From Hibiscus mutabilis (lineage: Eukaryota > Streptophyta > Magnoliopsida > Malvales > Malvaceae), in assembly GCA_019671005.1 (NCBI GenBank), contig CM033719.1:26834750-26898749 (forward strand): a stretch of DNA of 64,000 nt. The letters are read 5' to 3'. A model generated the notes under the pieces. It was not told where the DNA came from. It saw only the letters and a program-made list of their open reading frames with translations, and made no database searches. The number at the start of each line of letters is the position of its first letter. Position 1 is the stretch's first letter. The position numbers and the translations under genes were made by a program. This document shows positions 10,546 through 21,244 of the stretch, piece by piece.

Positions 10546-12023
10546 AAAGATATTTTTCTTAAAATCAAATTTTCAATTTTATCCTTTCACAAGGATATTT
10601 TTCTTAAAATTAGTTTCTTAATTTAATTTTTTTCTTAAGGATGTATTCTTTAAAATCAATTCCTTAATTTTATCCTTTCATAAGGATGTTTTTCTTAAAA
10701 CTTAGATTTCTTAATCTGATCATTTCTTAAGGATGTTTTTTTTCTTAAAACTTAGATTTCTTAATTTGATCCTTCCATAAGGATGTTTTTCTTAAAACTA
10801 AATTTCTCAATTTTGTCCTTTCATAAGGATATTTTTCTTAAAACTAGTTTTTTAATTTAATCATTTCTTAAGGATGTTTTGCTTAAAATTGAATTTCTTA
10901 ATTTTATCTTTTCATAAAGATGTTTTTCTTAAAACTTAGATTTCTTAATCTAATCCCTTCTTAAGGATGTTTTTTCTTAAAACTTAGATTTCTTAATCTG
11001 ATCCTTCCATAAGGATGTTTTTCTTAAAACTAAATTTCTCAATTTTATCCTTTAATAAGGATATTTTTCTTAAAACCAGTTTCTTAATTTAATCTTTTCT
11101 TAAGGATGTTTTGCTTAAAATTGAATTTCTTAATTTTATCATTTCATAAGGATGTTTTTCTTAAAACTTAGATTTCTTAATCTAATCCTTTCTTAAGAAT
11201 GTTTTTCTTAAAACTTAGATTTCTTAATCTGATCTTTCCATAAGAATGTTTTTCTTAAAACTAAATTTCTCAATTTTATACTTTTATAAGGATATTTTTC
11301 TTAAAACCAGTTTCTTAATTTAATCTTTTCTTAAGGATGTTTTGCTTAAAATTGAATTTCTTAATTTTATCCTTTCAAAAGGATGTTTTTCTTAAAACTT
11401 AGATTTCCTAATATGATCCTTTCGTAAGAATGTTTTTCTTAAAACTTAGATTTCTTAATCTGATCCTTTCATAAGGATATTTTTCTTAAAACTAAATTTC
11501 TCAATTTTATCCTTTCATAAGGATATTTTTCTTAAAACCAGTTTCTTAATTTAATCATTTTTAAGGATGTTTTGCTTAAAACTGAATTTCTTAATTTGAT
11601 CATTTCATAAGGATGTTTTCTCCTTTTGGTAGTCTCAAAGCGAGATACCATTTTTATTAAACTTGGATTTCCTGATTTTATCCTTCCATAAGGATGTTTT
11701 TCTCAAAAACTCAAATTACTTAATTTGATCCTTTCATAAGGATGTTTTTCTTAAAACTTAGATTTCTTAATCTAATCCTTTCAGAAGGATGTTTTTCTTA
11801 AAACTTAGATTTCTTAATCTAATCCTTACATAAGGATGTTTTTCTTTAAAACTAAATTTCTCAATTTTATACTTCCATAAAGATGATTTTCTTAAATCTC
11901 TAATTTTATCCTTTCATAAAGATATTTCTCTTAAAATTCAACTTTATTTTTATTATGATCCTTCCATAAGGATGATTTATTTTAAACAAATTTCTTAATA
12001 TAATCCTTCCGTAAGGATGTCTT
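10546..12023 (+). repeat. Hairpin minisatellite, 3' LTR copy
   Basis: It matches 2416-3893 unit for unit, with very few substitutions and a three-base-scale length change near 11838. The unit count is the same in both LTRs, so the array has not expanded or shrunk since insertion. Confidence 0.9.
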
Positions 12024-12700
12024 CTAAAGACTAATATTTAAGTGCATACAGGTCAAAGATGTGGCCGAGGAAGAGCGGAGAGTTCCAGAAGAGCTCGTGA
12101 TTCTGAGACCACAAACAGAAAACCTGAAGAATTCGTCCGAGAAAGAGCGAAAGATTCTAGAAGAACACGTGATTCCAAGGTATTAGATAAAGAAGCAGTG
12201 AGATCATTGATACCTGCGTCGCCCAAGAACGAAATGCCCATGTTGAAGGCGAAGAGTTTTATATAGGAAGGACTTGCAGCCCAAAGACTTTACCGAAGAA
12301 AATTTGTTTTTTCCAAGAAGTCCGTCAGAAGAAGAGAGAACAGTTCTATATAGGAAGAATTTGCGGCCTCGAACTTCTGATTTGAAGATTTTGTCTTCCC
12401 CAACGGATTCTCTGTTTTGAAGACCGAAGTTTGAAGAGTTGGCCGAAAAAGAACAGAAAGTTCCAGAAGAACCTGTGATTCCAAAGTCAAGGACGAAGAA
12501 ATACGACAAAAATGAGTGCTTTTGATCTTTGCTTTGTTCTCGTTTCACAAGAACAAGCAAAGAAGGGCAACTGTAATCACTCATTTTTGTCCGAGTTGTA
12601 GTATTATTAGTATTATTGTAATAATAATATTAATATATATATAAAAAATTAATGCATGGATGTGGGGGCTCCACGTCAACCCCACAACCACCCCTTTGCC

Positions 12701-12709
12701 TATAAATAT
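12701..12709 (+). promoter_or_regulatory. 3' LTR TATA box
   Basis: An identical TATAAATAT to the one at 4568. Transcription from here would read outward across 13793 into the RPS2 locus, antisense to that gene. Activity is not known. Confidence 0.5.
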
Positions 12710-13792
12710 GAGGCATGGGGGGGCAAAAAGCATGAGAATCGGCAGTGGCATGGCCAAATAAGGGGGCTTAGGCTCCCGGCTAGCCGAGGACCGGGGTAGT
12801 GTCTTCAGTCCTAACCGATTCGATCGGGGTCCTATTTTGGATCTGATATAATTAATTTTTGGAGAGGTCGTGGTAGATCTCGATGGGATTCAGTCGGGGT
12901 TCGTCATTCGAGCTCCTAGTTAGGTATATTTTCTTTCTTTTTTATTTGTGTTGTAATTTTTATGATTTAATGAAGTATTAGTTAATTTAAAATAGTGTTA
13001 GTTTTTTAGTTTGTATGTTTATTTATATTTATTATTATTATTTATTTATGTTTTAAATGAATATTTTAAATGAATGTTTTTATTTATGTTAGATTTGTTT
13101 TTATTTATGTTTTAAATGAATGTTTTTATTTATGTTAGATTTGTTTTTATTTATGTGTTAGATTAATATTTATGAAAATTTTAGATTAGTATTTTATTTA
13201 TGTTAGATTTGTTTTTATGTGTTAGATTAATATTTATGTATGTATGTTTTAGATTAGTATTTTATTTGTGTTAGATTAATATTTTATTATGTTAGTATTT
13301 ATTTATATTTTTATCACATTGTATTTAAATTATTTGCCATGTTTTTAAGTTGCATAATGAAATATAAATTGTCAATGCGGTGCCCTTTTATCCGAGCATA
13401 AACGGGGCCAGTATCAGGCGTAGTGATGGTGGTTGGACGTTTACTCTCGGATAACAAGGCTTTTAAAATTTACCCGCACTTATAGCTAAATTTTAATTTA
13501 ATCGTCACTTTAATCCGAAAAGTTTAATATTAATAAAGCGGTAATTATTAAAGTATCAATTTTGGGCGGTGTGGGGTACTAATCCTTCCCCATCCGTAAC
13601 CGACTCCCGAACCCTATATTTTAAAATCTCTGGTTTTATGGTGTCCGACCTACCTAAGTGGCCGGTGGCGACCCTATTTTTAAAATAAAACACGACTTTT
13701 CTAAAATCCCACAAAATATATTTTTAAATACCCGAAAGACCACCAAATACCTTTGGAACCTCACGGGAACATAGAAAGAGGACATCGCTACA

Positions 13793-14105
13793 CCTACTAC
13801 TATGTCCAACAACTCCACCGTGATCAATGCAATGAAATTCAAGACAATGACAGCATGTTTTTACAGAACAAAATATATGCTTCATTTAACCAGCAAAAAA
13901 CCAATATCAGACAATACAAATTGGGCAAAGAATAATCAATAAATCGATTCCGAAACATGAAATCAAATTTCTATCCAGTTAATTCAGTCACATTGTATCA
14001 AAGAAACAACATTGAACACCAATCCCAAAGTTCAATAACAGGACACTAACATTTAAACAACAATTATCCGAAGAAAGTAAGATTAATTAAAGAAAAACTT
14101 AATAC
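13793..14105 (-). other. Intron remnant of the RPS2 gene, cut by the LARD
   Basis: On the minus strand the splice donor GT (14104-14105) follows the exon ending in Phe-Val-Lys. The rest down to 13793 is AT-rich with no exon. The next S2 exon, which should encode the conserved C-terminal part, is not found here. It is either left of the retroelement, outside the window, or lost. Confidence 0.65.
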
Positions 14106-14649
14106 CTTGACAAAGTTACCAAGAGTTTTGGTGGAACCCCTTGAAGAAGTGAAAACATCTTCAATCCCAGCAAACTGAAGAACCTTTTTGGGCACCCTAG
14201 CAGCCACAATCCCCGCACCTCTAGGAGCGGGTACCATCCGAACAGTGACCGACCCACATTTTCCGGTAACCTTACACGGCACCGTATGAGGTTTCCCGAT
14301 CTTATTCCCCCAGTAGCCTCTCCTCACTGGTATCACCGATAGCTTGGCCAAGTAACCTTTCGCGTGTTTGTTTCTGTACGGGAGTGATCTTCATAACTTC
14401 GTCTTTCAGTGAAGGGCCAACGAGTTGGTCGATGATTTGGTACTCCTTGATGGGGAGGGAGTGGAGGTAGATTTGCTCGAGGGACGTGATTTTTCCCGCT
14501 TTGACTAAACGGCCGAGCTTTGTCACTGGAACCCATTTCTCCTCCTCGTCCTTGCGGCCGCGGCGCCTGCCTCTCGGTCCACGGTCAGATCTTCCGCCGC
14601 TGAAGCCACGCCTAAAAGCGCCTCGCTCTCCGCCGCTTCTTTCTGCCAT
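14106..14649 (-). pseudogene. RPS2: 40S ribosomal protein S2 (uS5), first exon, internally deleted and truncated
   Basis: S2 (uS5) is a protein of the small cytosolic ribosomal subunit near the mRNA entry path. The start is the ATG at 14647-14649, followed by the Gly/Arg-rich tail (GGERGAFRRGFSGGRS) and conserved KWVPVTKLGRLV, LEQIYLHSLP and KDEVMKITPVQKQTR. Then about 107 bases are missing near 14355: some 40 residues of the S5 double-stranded-RNA-binding fold are gone, and the frame shifts. Strong identity resumes at AKLSVIPVRRGYWGNKIGK and runs to GSTKTLGNFVK, where a donor GT follows, as in other plant S2 genes. The final exon is absent and a large retroelement lies in the intron. I read this as a recently broken gene copy; an assembly collapse at the deletion is an alternative. 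Confidence 0.85.
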
Positions 14650-14934
14650 TATTTGGGATTCGAGGGATGCAGAAATAAATTGATGAACGGACGGCTGAGG
14701 TTAACTTTTTGTATAAGAGCGAGTATTTAAGTTCGGGTTTTAGTGCTTATGTTTATAGATGGAAATAAGGGTTTATGAGCTATTATGGTATATGGTAGGT
14801 AAATGCTGTTTTTAGTTAAATTAAATAAATGATCACTCATATTTGATTAAGGTTGCATAAAATTACATTATAATTATTAATATTATCCATTTTTTACATT
14901 ATAATTATTCAAATGTTAAATGATGAGTGTCATG
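14650..14934 (-). promoter_or_regulatory. RPS2 upstream region
   Basis: 285 bases lie between the S2 start codon and the next retroelement. The sequence is AT-rich. I see no convincing TATA box. The TR-GAG insertion at 14935 may have cut off part of the promoter. Confidence 0.35.
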
Positions 14935-15547
14935 TGTCACGGGGCTAGACTTCTGAACCAACCCAACGTGCGGCCTTAGTCGATGTTCTTAGACAAACGA
15001 CTAAGTAAGCCTGAAATCCTTCTCCAGAAGATCGAATACTTCCAATGCTCACAAACACAAGATCGTTCTAAGAGGAACCGAACAAAAGAGAAAGGCAACG
15101 AGAACAAAAGAAAGAACGCTCAAGAACGCGAAGAACACTACAGAGTGTTTTTAGAGTAAATGCCAAGTGTATTACTCAAATTATGGATGAATACAAGTGA
15201 GGTGGGGAGGCCTCTATTTATATTTGAATCCCCATACAATGAACGGACGAGATCGAATCACACTAACGGCTCAGATCGAAAGCCACCTACCAAATCTACA
15301 CTAACTAAGGAAACTCTATCACTATGAAATTCTTTCCTTAAGTTTGTGTTTACATTGAGAGATATTCTTATCCCTTGGAATATTCCCCGGTAAGATGCCA
15401 TCTATTAATTTACCAGGCTTAATGTATTTGGACTTTCTTTTAGTCTCCAACGATCAGACGAAGTCTGGTGGTCTTCTTGGCAAGCTTAGAACCTCTTGGG
15501 TTACTTGTTGCGCATCTGTCTCGGACCCAAATATGCGGGCCGTGACA
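14935..15547 (-). repeat. 3' LTR of TR-GAG element
   Basis: The same length as its partner at 17816. It lies 286 bases upstream of the RPS2 start codon. Confidence 0.9.
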
Positions 15548-15560
15548 TTCTCCCCCACCA
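15548..15560 (-). other. Polypurine tract of TR-GAG element
   Basis: The minus strand reads TGGTGGGGGAGAA directly before the left LTR, the usual plus-strand primer of Ty3/gypsy elements. It confirms that the left LTR is the 3' LTR. Confidence 0.85.
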
Positions 15561-15988
15561 AATCCGGCGATGCCCTCATCGTTGTCTTAAAAAAGACTTC
15601 TCTTGGTTGATCTTGGATCTTCCATGGTACATTGGCTTGCTCCCAACTCAGAATCGGGCAACGATGTTCCCTCATAAGAACGGTTCCCCCCATAAGGAGC
15701 GTTCAACTCGGAATGGGTTGTCTTCACATACAGACTGCTCGCCTTGGTTCCTTCCACCATGTAACTTTTCCTCGCTCCGCATCATTGCGCACATCTCGAT
15801 GAAGTTTGAGATGCGCCTCCTTCGTGGCATTCACTCTAACCGGCATCAACCCTTCCCTCGTGAAGTTTGGTGCCTCGTTGCCCATTGGAAACTTTTCCCG
15901 CATTGACCCTTCTTCACACTTGAAGTTCAATGCTTCTTCCACCTTGCCCAAAGGTGCTTTTTCCACGGGCCTCATGTCGCTATCTGAC
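15561..15988 (-). other. TR-GAG 3' internal tail, no reverse transcriptase
   Basis: The remaining 430 bases hold short minus-strand frames (for example 15724-15975) in which I recognise no domain. The plus-strand frame 15496-15906 is antisense noise. This is where reverse transcriptase would start in a complete element. Confidence 0.6.
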
Positions 15989-16578
15989 TCAGGCAGCTCT
16001 TGCCCCCACTAAAGTAGTCCCTCCAACAGTAGCCCCCAAAGCGATGTCTCCTTGGCTTGGAGCATCCTCGGCAAGCTGAATGGTAGTCAGTGTCTTGGTT
16101 CCTTTACCCTTGTCTCGGTACGAGGGCACAACGCAACGTTGTTTGCGATCCAAAACACAGATGACGTCGGCACAAGGAACGATAAGAGCCTCTATACGGT
16201 CAAGGAAGCTTAGTCCCAAAACAAAATCAAAGTCATCTAAATTGATTACCTTGATGTCTTCCTTGCCCTTTTACTCACCAATCTGCAGCTCAACCTTTCG
16301 TGCCGTTCCAACAATTGGAACTTCCTTAGCATTCACAGTCTTGATCTTTCCAGTTGAACCCACAACTCTAAGACCAAGTTTGTCGGCAGCCTTCTTGGAC
16401 ATGAATAGATCGGTTGCTCCGGTGTCCACTGGAGTACTCTTTGATCATCCCGCAATGTTGATGTCGACAAACATCAACCCTTTCTGCTTGCGTACTCTCG
16501 CCTTAGCAGAACTCAGTATCATCGAGCCAAGTCTCACAGCCTCGCTCTATTCGGGCTCGTCCACCCCCTTGGATGGCT
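15989..16578 (-). pseudogene. Retroviral-type aspartic protease of TR-GAG element, stop-interrupted
   Basis: The minus strand continues the gag frame to a protease with the active-site motif VDTGATDLFMS (about 16400-16432) and the later block DFDFVLGLSFLDRIEA. It would process Gag. At least two in-frame stops interrupt it: TGA just before the catalytic Asp and TAA before the DDFDFVLG block. The frame ends with TGA near 15990 without reaching a reverse transcriptase. The active-site triad DTG itself is intact. Confidence 0.75.
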
Positions 16579-17466
16579 TCACTCGATGTGGGCATGCTCG
16601 TAACTTGTGTGGCCCTTATATTGGTAGCACTTTAGTTGCTTCTCTACCCTCGGCTTGATTGCTTTGACACTCGCAATCGCACCAAGTCTCGTCACTTCTT
16701 CATCCGACTCCTCAGACACATCGTCTTTGACAGCATTAAGACGATCAATCTTGGGGCAATCTTTCATCATGTGCTTCCCTCCGCAGATACAGCACACAAG
16801 ACCTTCCCCATCTTTGACTCCCCCACCATAACCCTTACCTCGGGGCTTGAGGGACTCTGCCATCTCGAACTCGGCTATGGATTCAGCTGCGGCCATAGCC
16901 TTGGAGAGTTCCTCGACTCCCATCCCCTTCAACTCCATTTTGACCCATCGCTTAAGCCCGTTCTTGAAGATAAAGAGGCCTTCGGCTTCAGTGATGTCCG
17001 TGATTTGGAGTTTGAGTTCAGTGAACCGTCTGACATACTCCAGGATGAAACCTTCGTGCTTGAGTTCTTGCAGCTTCTCCCGAGCCTCCTGTTGGGCGTT
17101 CTTTGGGTAGAACTGTTCCTTGAACTCAGCCTGAAACTCTTTCCAAGTCCCGATGGGAATATCCTTGCTCTTCTCCTCAGAGTATCTGCGTCGCCACCAT
17201 AAAAGTGCAACGTCAGTTAAGTAAACAGAAGTAATGTTTACCTTATCTGCATTATCCTTGATGCCTGTAGCACGAAAGTATTGTTCCATGCTCCACACAA
17301 AGTTCTCCACGTCCTGGGCTGATCTAGTTCCGCTAAACTCCTTCAGTTTTGGCACGTCTAACTTTGGTCTGAATGTTGCCGTGTTTAACATATCAGTCAC
17401 GACAGCCTTGTAAACTTGAAGCTCTCCCTTGAGCCCCTTAATTTCCTCCATCATCTCCGCCTTCAA
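16579..17466 (-). CDS. Gag polyprotein of TR-GAG element
   Basis: A 295-residue frame. Gag forms the virus-like particle and binds the RNA genome. The body has the typical retrotransposon gag fold: LDVPKLKEFSGTRSAQDVEN, then ALLWWRRRY, then FYPKNAQQEAREKLQELKHE near residues 55-165. A zinc knuckle, CCICGGKHMMKDCP, lies near residue 225; its third spacing is one residue short of CX2CX4HX4C. The ATG at 17464-17466 is the first in a long open frame, but upstream codons may belong to it. The stop at 16579-16581 cuts it off before the protease, so either gag is a separate product or this copy is broken. Confidence 0.85.
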   Translation of the reverse strand: MKAEMMEEIKGLKGELQVYKAVVTDMLNTATFRPKLDVPKLKEFSGTRSAQDVENFVWSMEQYFRATGIKDNADKVNITSVYLTDVALLWWRRRYSEEKSKDIPIGTWKEFQAEFKEQFYPKNAQQEAREKLQELKHEGFILEYVRRFTELKLQITDITEAEGLFIFKNGLKRWVKMELKGMGVEELSKAMAAAESIAEFEMAESLKPRGKGYGGGVKDGEGLVCCICGGKHMMKDCPKIDRLNAVKDDVSEESDEEVTRLGAIASVKAIKPRVEKQLKCYQYKGHTSYEHAHIE

Positions 17467-17801
17467 AGCCTTTAGCTCGGCTTTGAGTGCATCACTCCGT
17501 CTATCCGTACTGTCGACACACTGGTCAAGGTCTCACACGTTGTTCTTTAGATCCTGTACGTTGCTTTCGAGCTCCTCTCCCGAAAAGTCCAGCTTGTCAA
17601 GACGTACCCTCACAATGTCAATCTCCACTCGGGCATCCTTCATGGATCCTTCTAGCTTTCCTAACCTTTCTTCCAGCGTAGGCACAGTGTTGCTCGAACT
17701 GTCTCGCTTTCCATCGCCAGCCTAGGTCTCTGTACCCTTTTGTGCTGCAACATTCCCTCTTTTCTTTGCCATCTCCAATCAGTGATTGTGCTCGAACACT
17801 C

Positions 17802-17813
17802 GCTCTGATACCA
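17802..17813 (-). other. Primer binding site, initiator tRNA-Met
   Basis: The minus strand reads TGGTATCAGAGC two bases after the LTR, the standard plant primer site complementary to the 3' end of initiator tRNA-Met. It fixes the element orientation. Confidence 0.9.
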
Positions 17814-17815
17814 AC

Positions 17816-18428
17816 TGTCACGGGGCTAGACTTCTGAACCAACCCAACGTGCGGCCTTAGTCGATGTTCTTAGACAAATGACTAAGTAAGCCTGAAATCC
17901 TTCTTCGAAAGATCGAATACTTCCAATGTTCATAAACATAAGATCGTTCCAAGAGGAACCAAACAAAAGAGAAAGGCAACGAGAACAAAAGAAAGAACGC
18001 TCAAGAACGCGAAGAACACTACATAGTGTTTTTAGAGTAAATGCCAAGTGTATTACTCAAATGATTGATGAATACAAGTGAGGTGGGGAGGCCTCTATTT
18101 ATAGTTGAATCCCCATACAATGAACGGACGAAATCGAATCACACTAACGGCTTAGATCGAAGGCCACCTACCAAATCTACACTAACTAAGGAAACTCTAT
18201 CACTATGAAATTCTTTCCTTAAGTTTGTGTTTACATTGAGAGATATTCTTATCCCTTGGAATATTCCCCGGTAAGATGCCATCTATTAATTTACCAGGCT
18301 CAATGTATTTGGGCTTTCTTTTAGTCTCCAACAATCGGACCAAGTCTGGTGGTCTTCTTGGCAAGCTTAGAACCTCTTGGGTTACTTGTTGCGCATCTGT
18401 CTCGGACCCAAATGTGCGGGCCGTGACA
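17816..18428 (-). repeat. 5' LTR of TR-GAG element (minus orientation)
   Basis: 613 bp with the eight-base inverted ends TGTCACGG/CCGTGACA. It adjoins the primer site on its left. No certain TATA box was picked out; CTATTTATAG at 18094-18103 is a candidate. Confidence 0.9.
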
Positions 18429-18432
18429 CATG

Positions 18433-18529
18433 GAAATAAAATTCACTCCCACTCCTATAGTTTGGAGCTATAATACAAGTTCGTAATAATATTTGTAAAT
18501 TCAATTTTTCACTTTCGATCTAAACACGT
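18433..18529. other. Short spacer, nothing recognised
   Basis: AT-rich sequence between the TR-GAG target site and the hAT-like element. Confidence 0.5.
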
Positions 18530-19515
18530 TAGGGGTGGAAATCAGGTGGGGTAGAGACGATTTTACATTCTTCATTCCGTCCCCAATACTTGCAGGTACG
18601 GTTTCGGGGAATCCACATTAAATACTTCGGGGAATTTTTTGTCCCCATACTCATACCCATCAGATCCCTACAATTTTCGGGGAATTCCCATCCATAAACT
18701 ATTAAACAAAATTTATTACTTTACTAACTAAAATATAGGGTCAATTTTAATTTACAAATCATACATTCATTATACTTAAAAATATCAAAATTACTTAAAT
18801 GACATAGAAGCAATATTCGACTATGAAGTAGGTAAAAGGAAAGCAAACCAAGGAGGCAAATTAATTCAATTGATATTTTATAAATACAATATATACTATT
18901 GAACAATAATATTTTTTATGGTTAGCTACAAAACAATAATATATATAATAGATTTAATAAACCAAAAACCACATTTATATATGTATAAGGTAAGGTATTT
19001 TGCTGTCATGGAAAAAGATCAAGGACGTTCGAAGTTGGCTGACGGCTGAGAAAGGATGATGACATTGGTTGCTTGAAGGGGAATAGAGTTTTGAGTGGCA
19101 TGAATGATAGAAACTAGGAGATAAAGAGATTGTATACTCTTAATTAACAAAAAACGGTAAAATATTAGAGAGGCCACCCAAACTTAATAAGGTTTAAACA
19201 AAAGACATAGGATGGACTTGAATATTGATAATAAGTTAGATATACAAGTAAATGGGAGTTAAGTATATATTTTTTAAAATTTATGTAAAATATCAGGGAT
19301 ACTTACGAATATTTTTTGGATCCCCACGGTTATTTATGAAGTTACAGTTCGGTTATCCCTACGGTTTGGATATAGCAATCCCATCCCCATTTGAGCTTCG
19401 GTGATAAAGCTTTCCCTGTCACCGTTCCGGTAGGTGAAAATTTCAGTTATTCCCCATCCTCATCGGTTCGGATCTTCACGGTTTTCGAATATCCCTCACC
19501 CAATTCCCACCCCTA
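18530..19515. mobile_element. Non-autonomous hAT-like DNA transposon
   Basis: The ends are TAGGGGTGGAAAT and, inverted, ATTCCCACCCCTA, close to the TAGGGATG-type termini of Ac-like hAT elements. The subterminal regions are rich in CGGGGA/TCCCCG words on both sides and the centre is AT-rich. There is no transposase. I could not find a clean eight-base target duplication, so the exact ends are probable rather than certain. Confidence 0.6.
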
Positions 19516-20252
19516 AGCTTGTTGTACATTTTGTTGAGGAAAAGATAATGGAACAAAAGGTGTAGGCCGATTACGTCTCTACTGGACATCAAGCAATTGG
19601 TGGTCTAACTAAGTCATTATTCAAGGCATATTTTCAGTTGTTTAGACACAAGATGTGCGTACATACAACATATTGAGTTTTTCTAAAATTTTCTCAAATA
19701 AAAGTTGGTGGGAGGAAGCAACAAGGAGAATATTGAAGATAAATCCAGTTGGGATGTCGCAACCGAATTTGTTAAGGCAATGTAGTCCGTTTGCATTTTA
19801 GCCTGTGTGAGCAACATATTGATTAAACAAGTCAGTCTGGCTATATAAATGAAAGGGTCTGCTTGATCCTGGCCCACCGTGTGTTGAGGCTTACATTCTA
19901 TCTGTTTCTAGATTATTCTATTTGTCTATCGATATTTTTTGTCTATTCACTCTACTAAAAAAACGACTCTTCGTTTTCTTTGATTCCAGATATTCTCTGA
20001 ATAATCTTCAACTCTTAATTCAACATCTTCCTATATCTATCCAACAACATATTGTTGGCCTTAACATCTCTGTGAATAAATATAAGAACACTAATAATTG
20101 TGCAATATCGATCGCAATGTCGATTTGTCTCTACCTTTTTAAGCGCACTCAATCTATAATAAAGTCTTCAAGCTCTTACCTCCCAAATACTCATAAAATC
20201 AATATCTTATTTAAGGCTTCAACCATATAGTCTTACAAAGTTAAGGTGCAGC
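19516..20252. repeat. Unclassified repeat, copy A (LTR-like)
   Basis: A diverged copy of 19731-20252 occurs at 30352-30890. It has a TATA-like CTATATAAATGAA near 19841 and no coding potential, which fits an LTR fragment of another retroelement, but I could not find its ends. Confidence 0.45.
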
Positions 20253-21244
20253 TGTTGACAGAATACTGCTTAGTAAAAGATTAAGGATTCAGTGTAAGCA
20301 TGCAAGTAAATAATGTCAAGAATACGTCTTTTTGCGTGCAAGTATACACGATCAGCAAGTAATACAACATAAAGTTGAGTATTGTATCTGTGGGAATTAT
20401 CCAGGAATTAAATGTCACGATCTTTACTTGTGAGTGGGAACAAATAAATTTGCATTGGATTTTTGGATTTAAGAAAAATGAATAAGGAAAAGAAAATAAA
20501 AGTTCAGACAGATTGTCAAACAAATGTATTCAAAATGATGGTGGGCATTGGCAAGGGATGTATGGATTTTACTCTAGTAAAGATAACATTTATTAACTTC
20601 CAGCCTTGGTTTTATTGCCGAGCAGATTTTAAGGTTAGTATTGCCTCTGCCGATAGCAGTACCCTAAGTTAATTACGATTAACTCCTATATGTTTATAGC
20701 GATGTTTATCAATAATTAAATTTGGAAAGTTCTAATCTTTACTCATAAGAGATAGACTCACTTTCGAAGTAAGCTCATCTAGTTGAACATTTTCTGTCGA
20801 AGTTTCTCACCTTAGTACCTGGCAATTAATCATGATCTCCTAAGTCTGTTAAGATATTAAGTGATAATATGCATGCAATTCCAACTGCCGTATGACAAAG
20901 AATTTAAAAAATTAAGCAATAACAGAATAGACAAAAATGCCAAGGTATTCAAGTATTAAAACTAAAAATAGATAAGCGTTCATCGCAAAAACATCCCCAA
21001 CCAACTTAAAAGAATTAGTTCATGGTTGGAGAAACCATTAACACATCATCATTTGTAAACATCACCATCGTAAATGAAATTTAAAACAAAGAGAAATAGA
21101 CAAAGAAGGAGATCCATCGATGTAGCCCTTCAATGGATCTAGAGCTCTCAGTCTTAGCCAGGTCGAACCACAGTTTGCCCTTTTCTTCACCACGGTGCAG
21201 CATCCCTGATTGATCTTCGATATGCTTCCTTTATATAGGCACTT
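20253..21244 (-). mobile_element. Athila-type LTR fragment, copy A
   Basis: It matches 35667-36653 and 41669-42658. The left end TGTTGACAGAATACTG corresponds to the LTR end TGTCGACGGAATACTG at 41669. It stops in ...TATATAGGCACT at 21244, inside the LTR just past its TATA box, where a Tekay LTR begins. No primer site lies on its left, so it is a fragment or part of a former solo LTR. Confidence 0.75.

Larger units (their letters stand above)
1..13792 (+). mobile_element. Large non-autonomous LTR retrotransposon (LARD-like, Ogre/TAT-type), left end outside window
   Basis: Positions 1-5701 recur almost base for base at 8138-13792, an offset of about 8130-8137. This is the LTR-internal-LTR pattern. 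The first copy ends in ACA at 5701, two bases before TGGCGACTCCGCTAGGGA, which fits the tRNA-Arg-type primer site reported for Ogre/TAT elements (recalled family knowledge). The second copy ends in CTACA at 13792 and then passes into host gene sequence. The LTR is at least 5.6 kb, while the internal region is at most about 2.4 kb and has no recognisable gag, protease, reverse transcriptase or integrase. I therefore call it a non-autonomous derivative that would depend on proteins from another element. The 5' LTR start and left target duplication lie outside the window. Confidence 0.8.
8138..13792 (+). repeat. 3' LTR of the LARD-like element (start uncertain, 7405-8138)
   Basis: It is the partner of 1-5701. 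Up to about position 12750 the two are nearly identical. From there to the end, differences are several times denser. The right end CTACA at 13792 is followed by CCTAC, the expected target duplication if CCTAC also precedes the 5' LTR outside the window. It contains the purine tract (10218-10440), minisatellite (10546-12023) and TATA box (12701-12709). Confidence 0.8.
14935..18428 (-). mobile_element. TR-GAG type non-autonomous Ty3/gypsy element (gag and protease only)
   Basis: Two 613-bp direct repeats (14935-15547 and 17816-18428) begin TGTCACGG and end CCGTGACA. The flanks carry CATG on both sides (14931-14934 and 18429-18432), a four-base target duplication. Reading on the minus strand, the right LTR is 5', then an initiator-Met primer site, gag, a stop-interrupted protease, a short unidentified tail, a polypurine tract and the left LTR. 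There is no reverse transcriptase or integrase in the 2.27-kb interior. By eye the LTRs differ at about 23 of 613 positions (near 3.8 percent), mostly transitions, so the insertion is moderately old. Confidence 0.9.

Noticed and set aside
14302..14351. Fusion protein from the S2 5' part reading on past the deletion
   Set aside because: After the deletion the residues ERLLGQAIGDTSEERLLGE are out-of-frame translation of S2 sequence. This is a frameshift, not a new domain.
16080..16658. 192-codon plus-strand frame
   Set aside because: It is antisense to the protease region of the minus-strand TR-GAG element, whose DTG motif and flanks are recognisable.
16636..17202. 188-codon plus-strand frame
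   Set aside because: It is antisense to the well-supported gag gene with its zinc knuckle.
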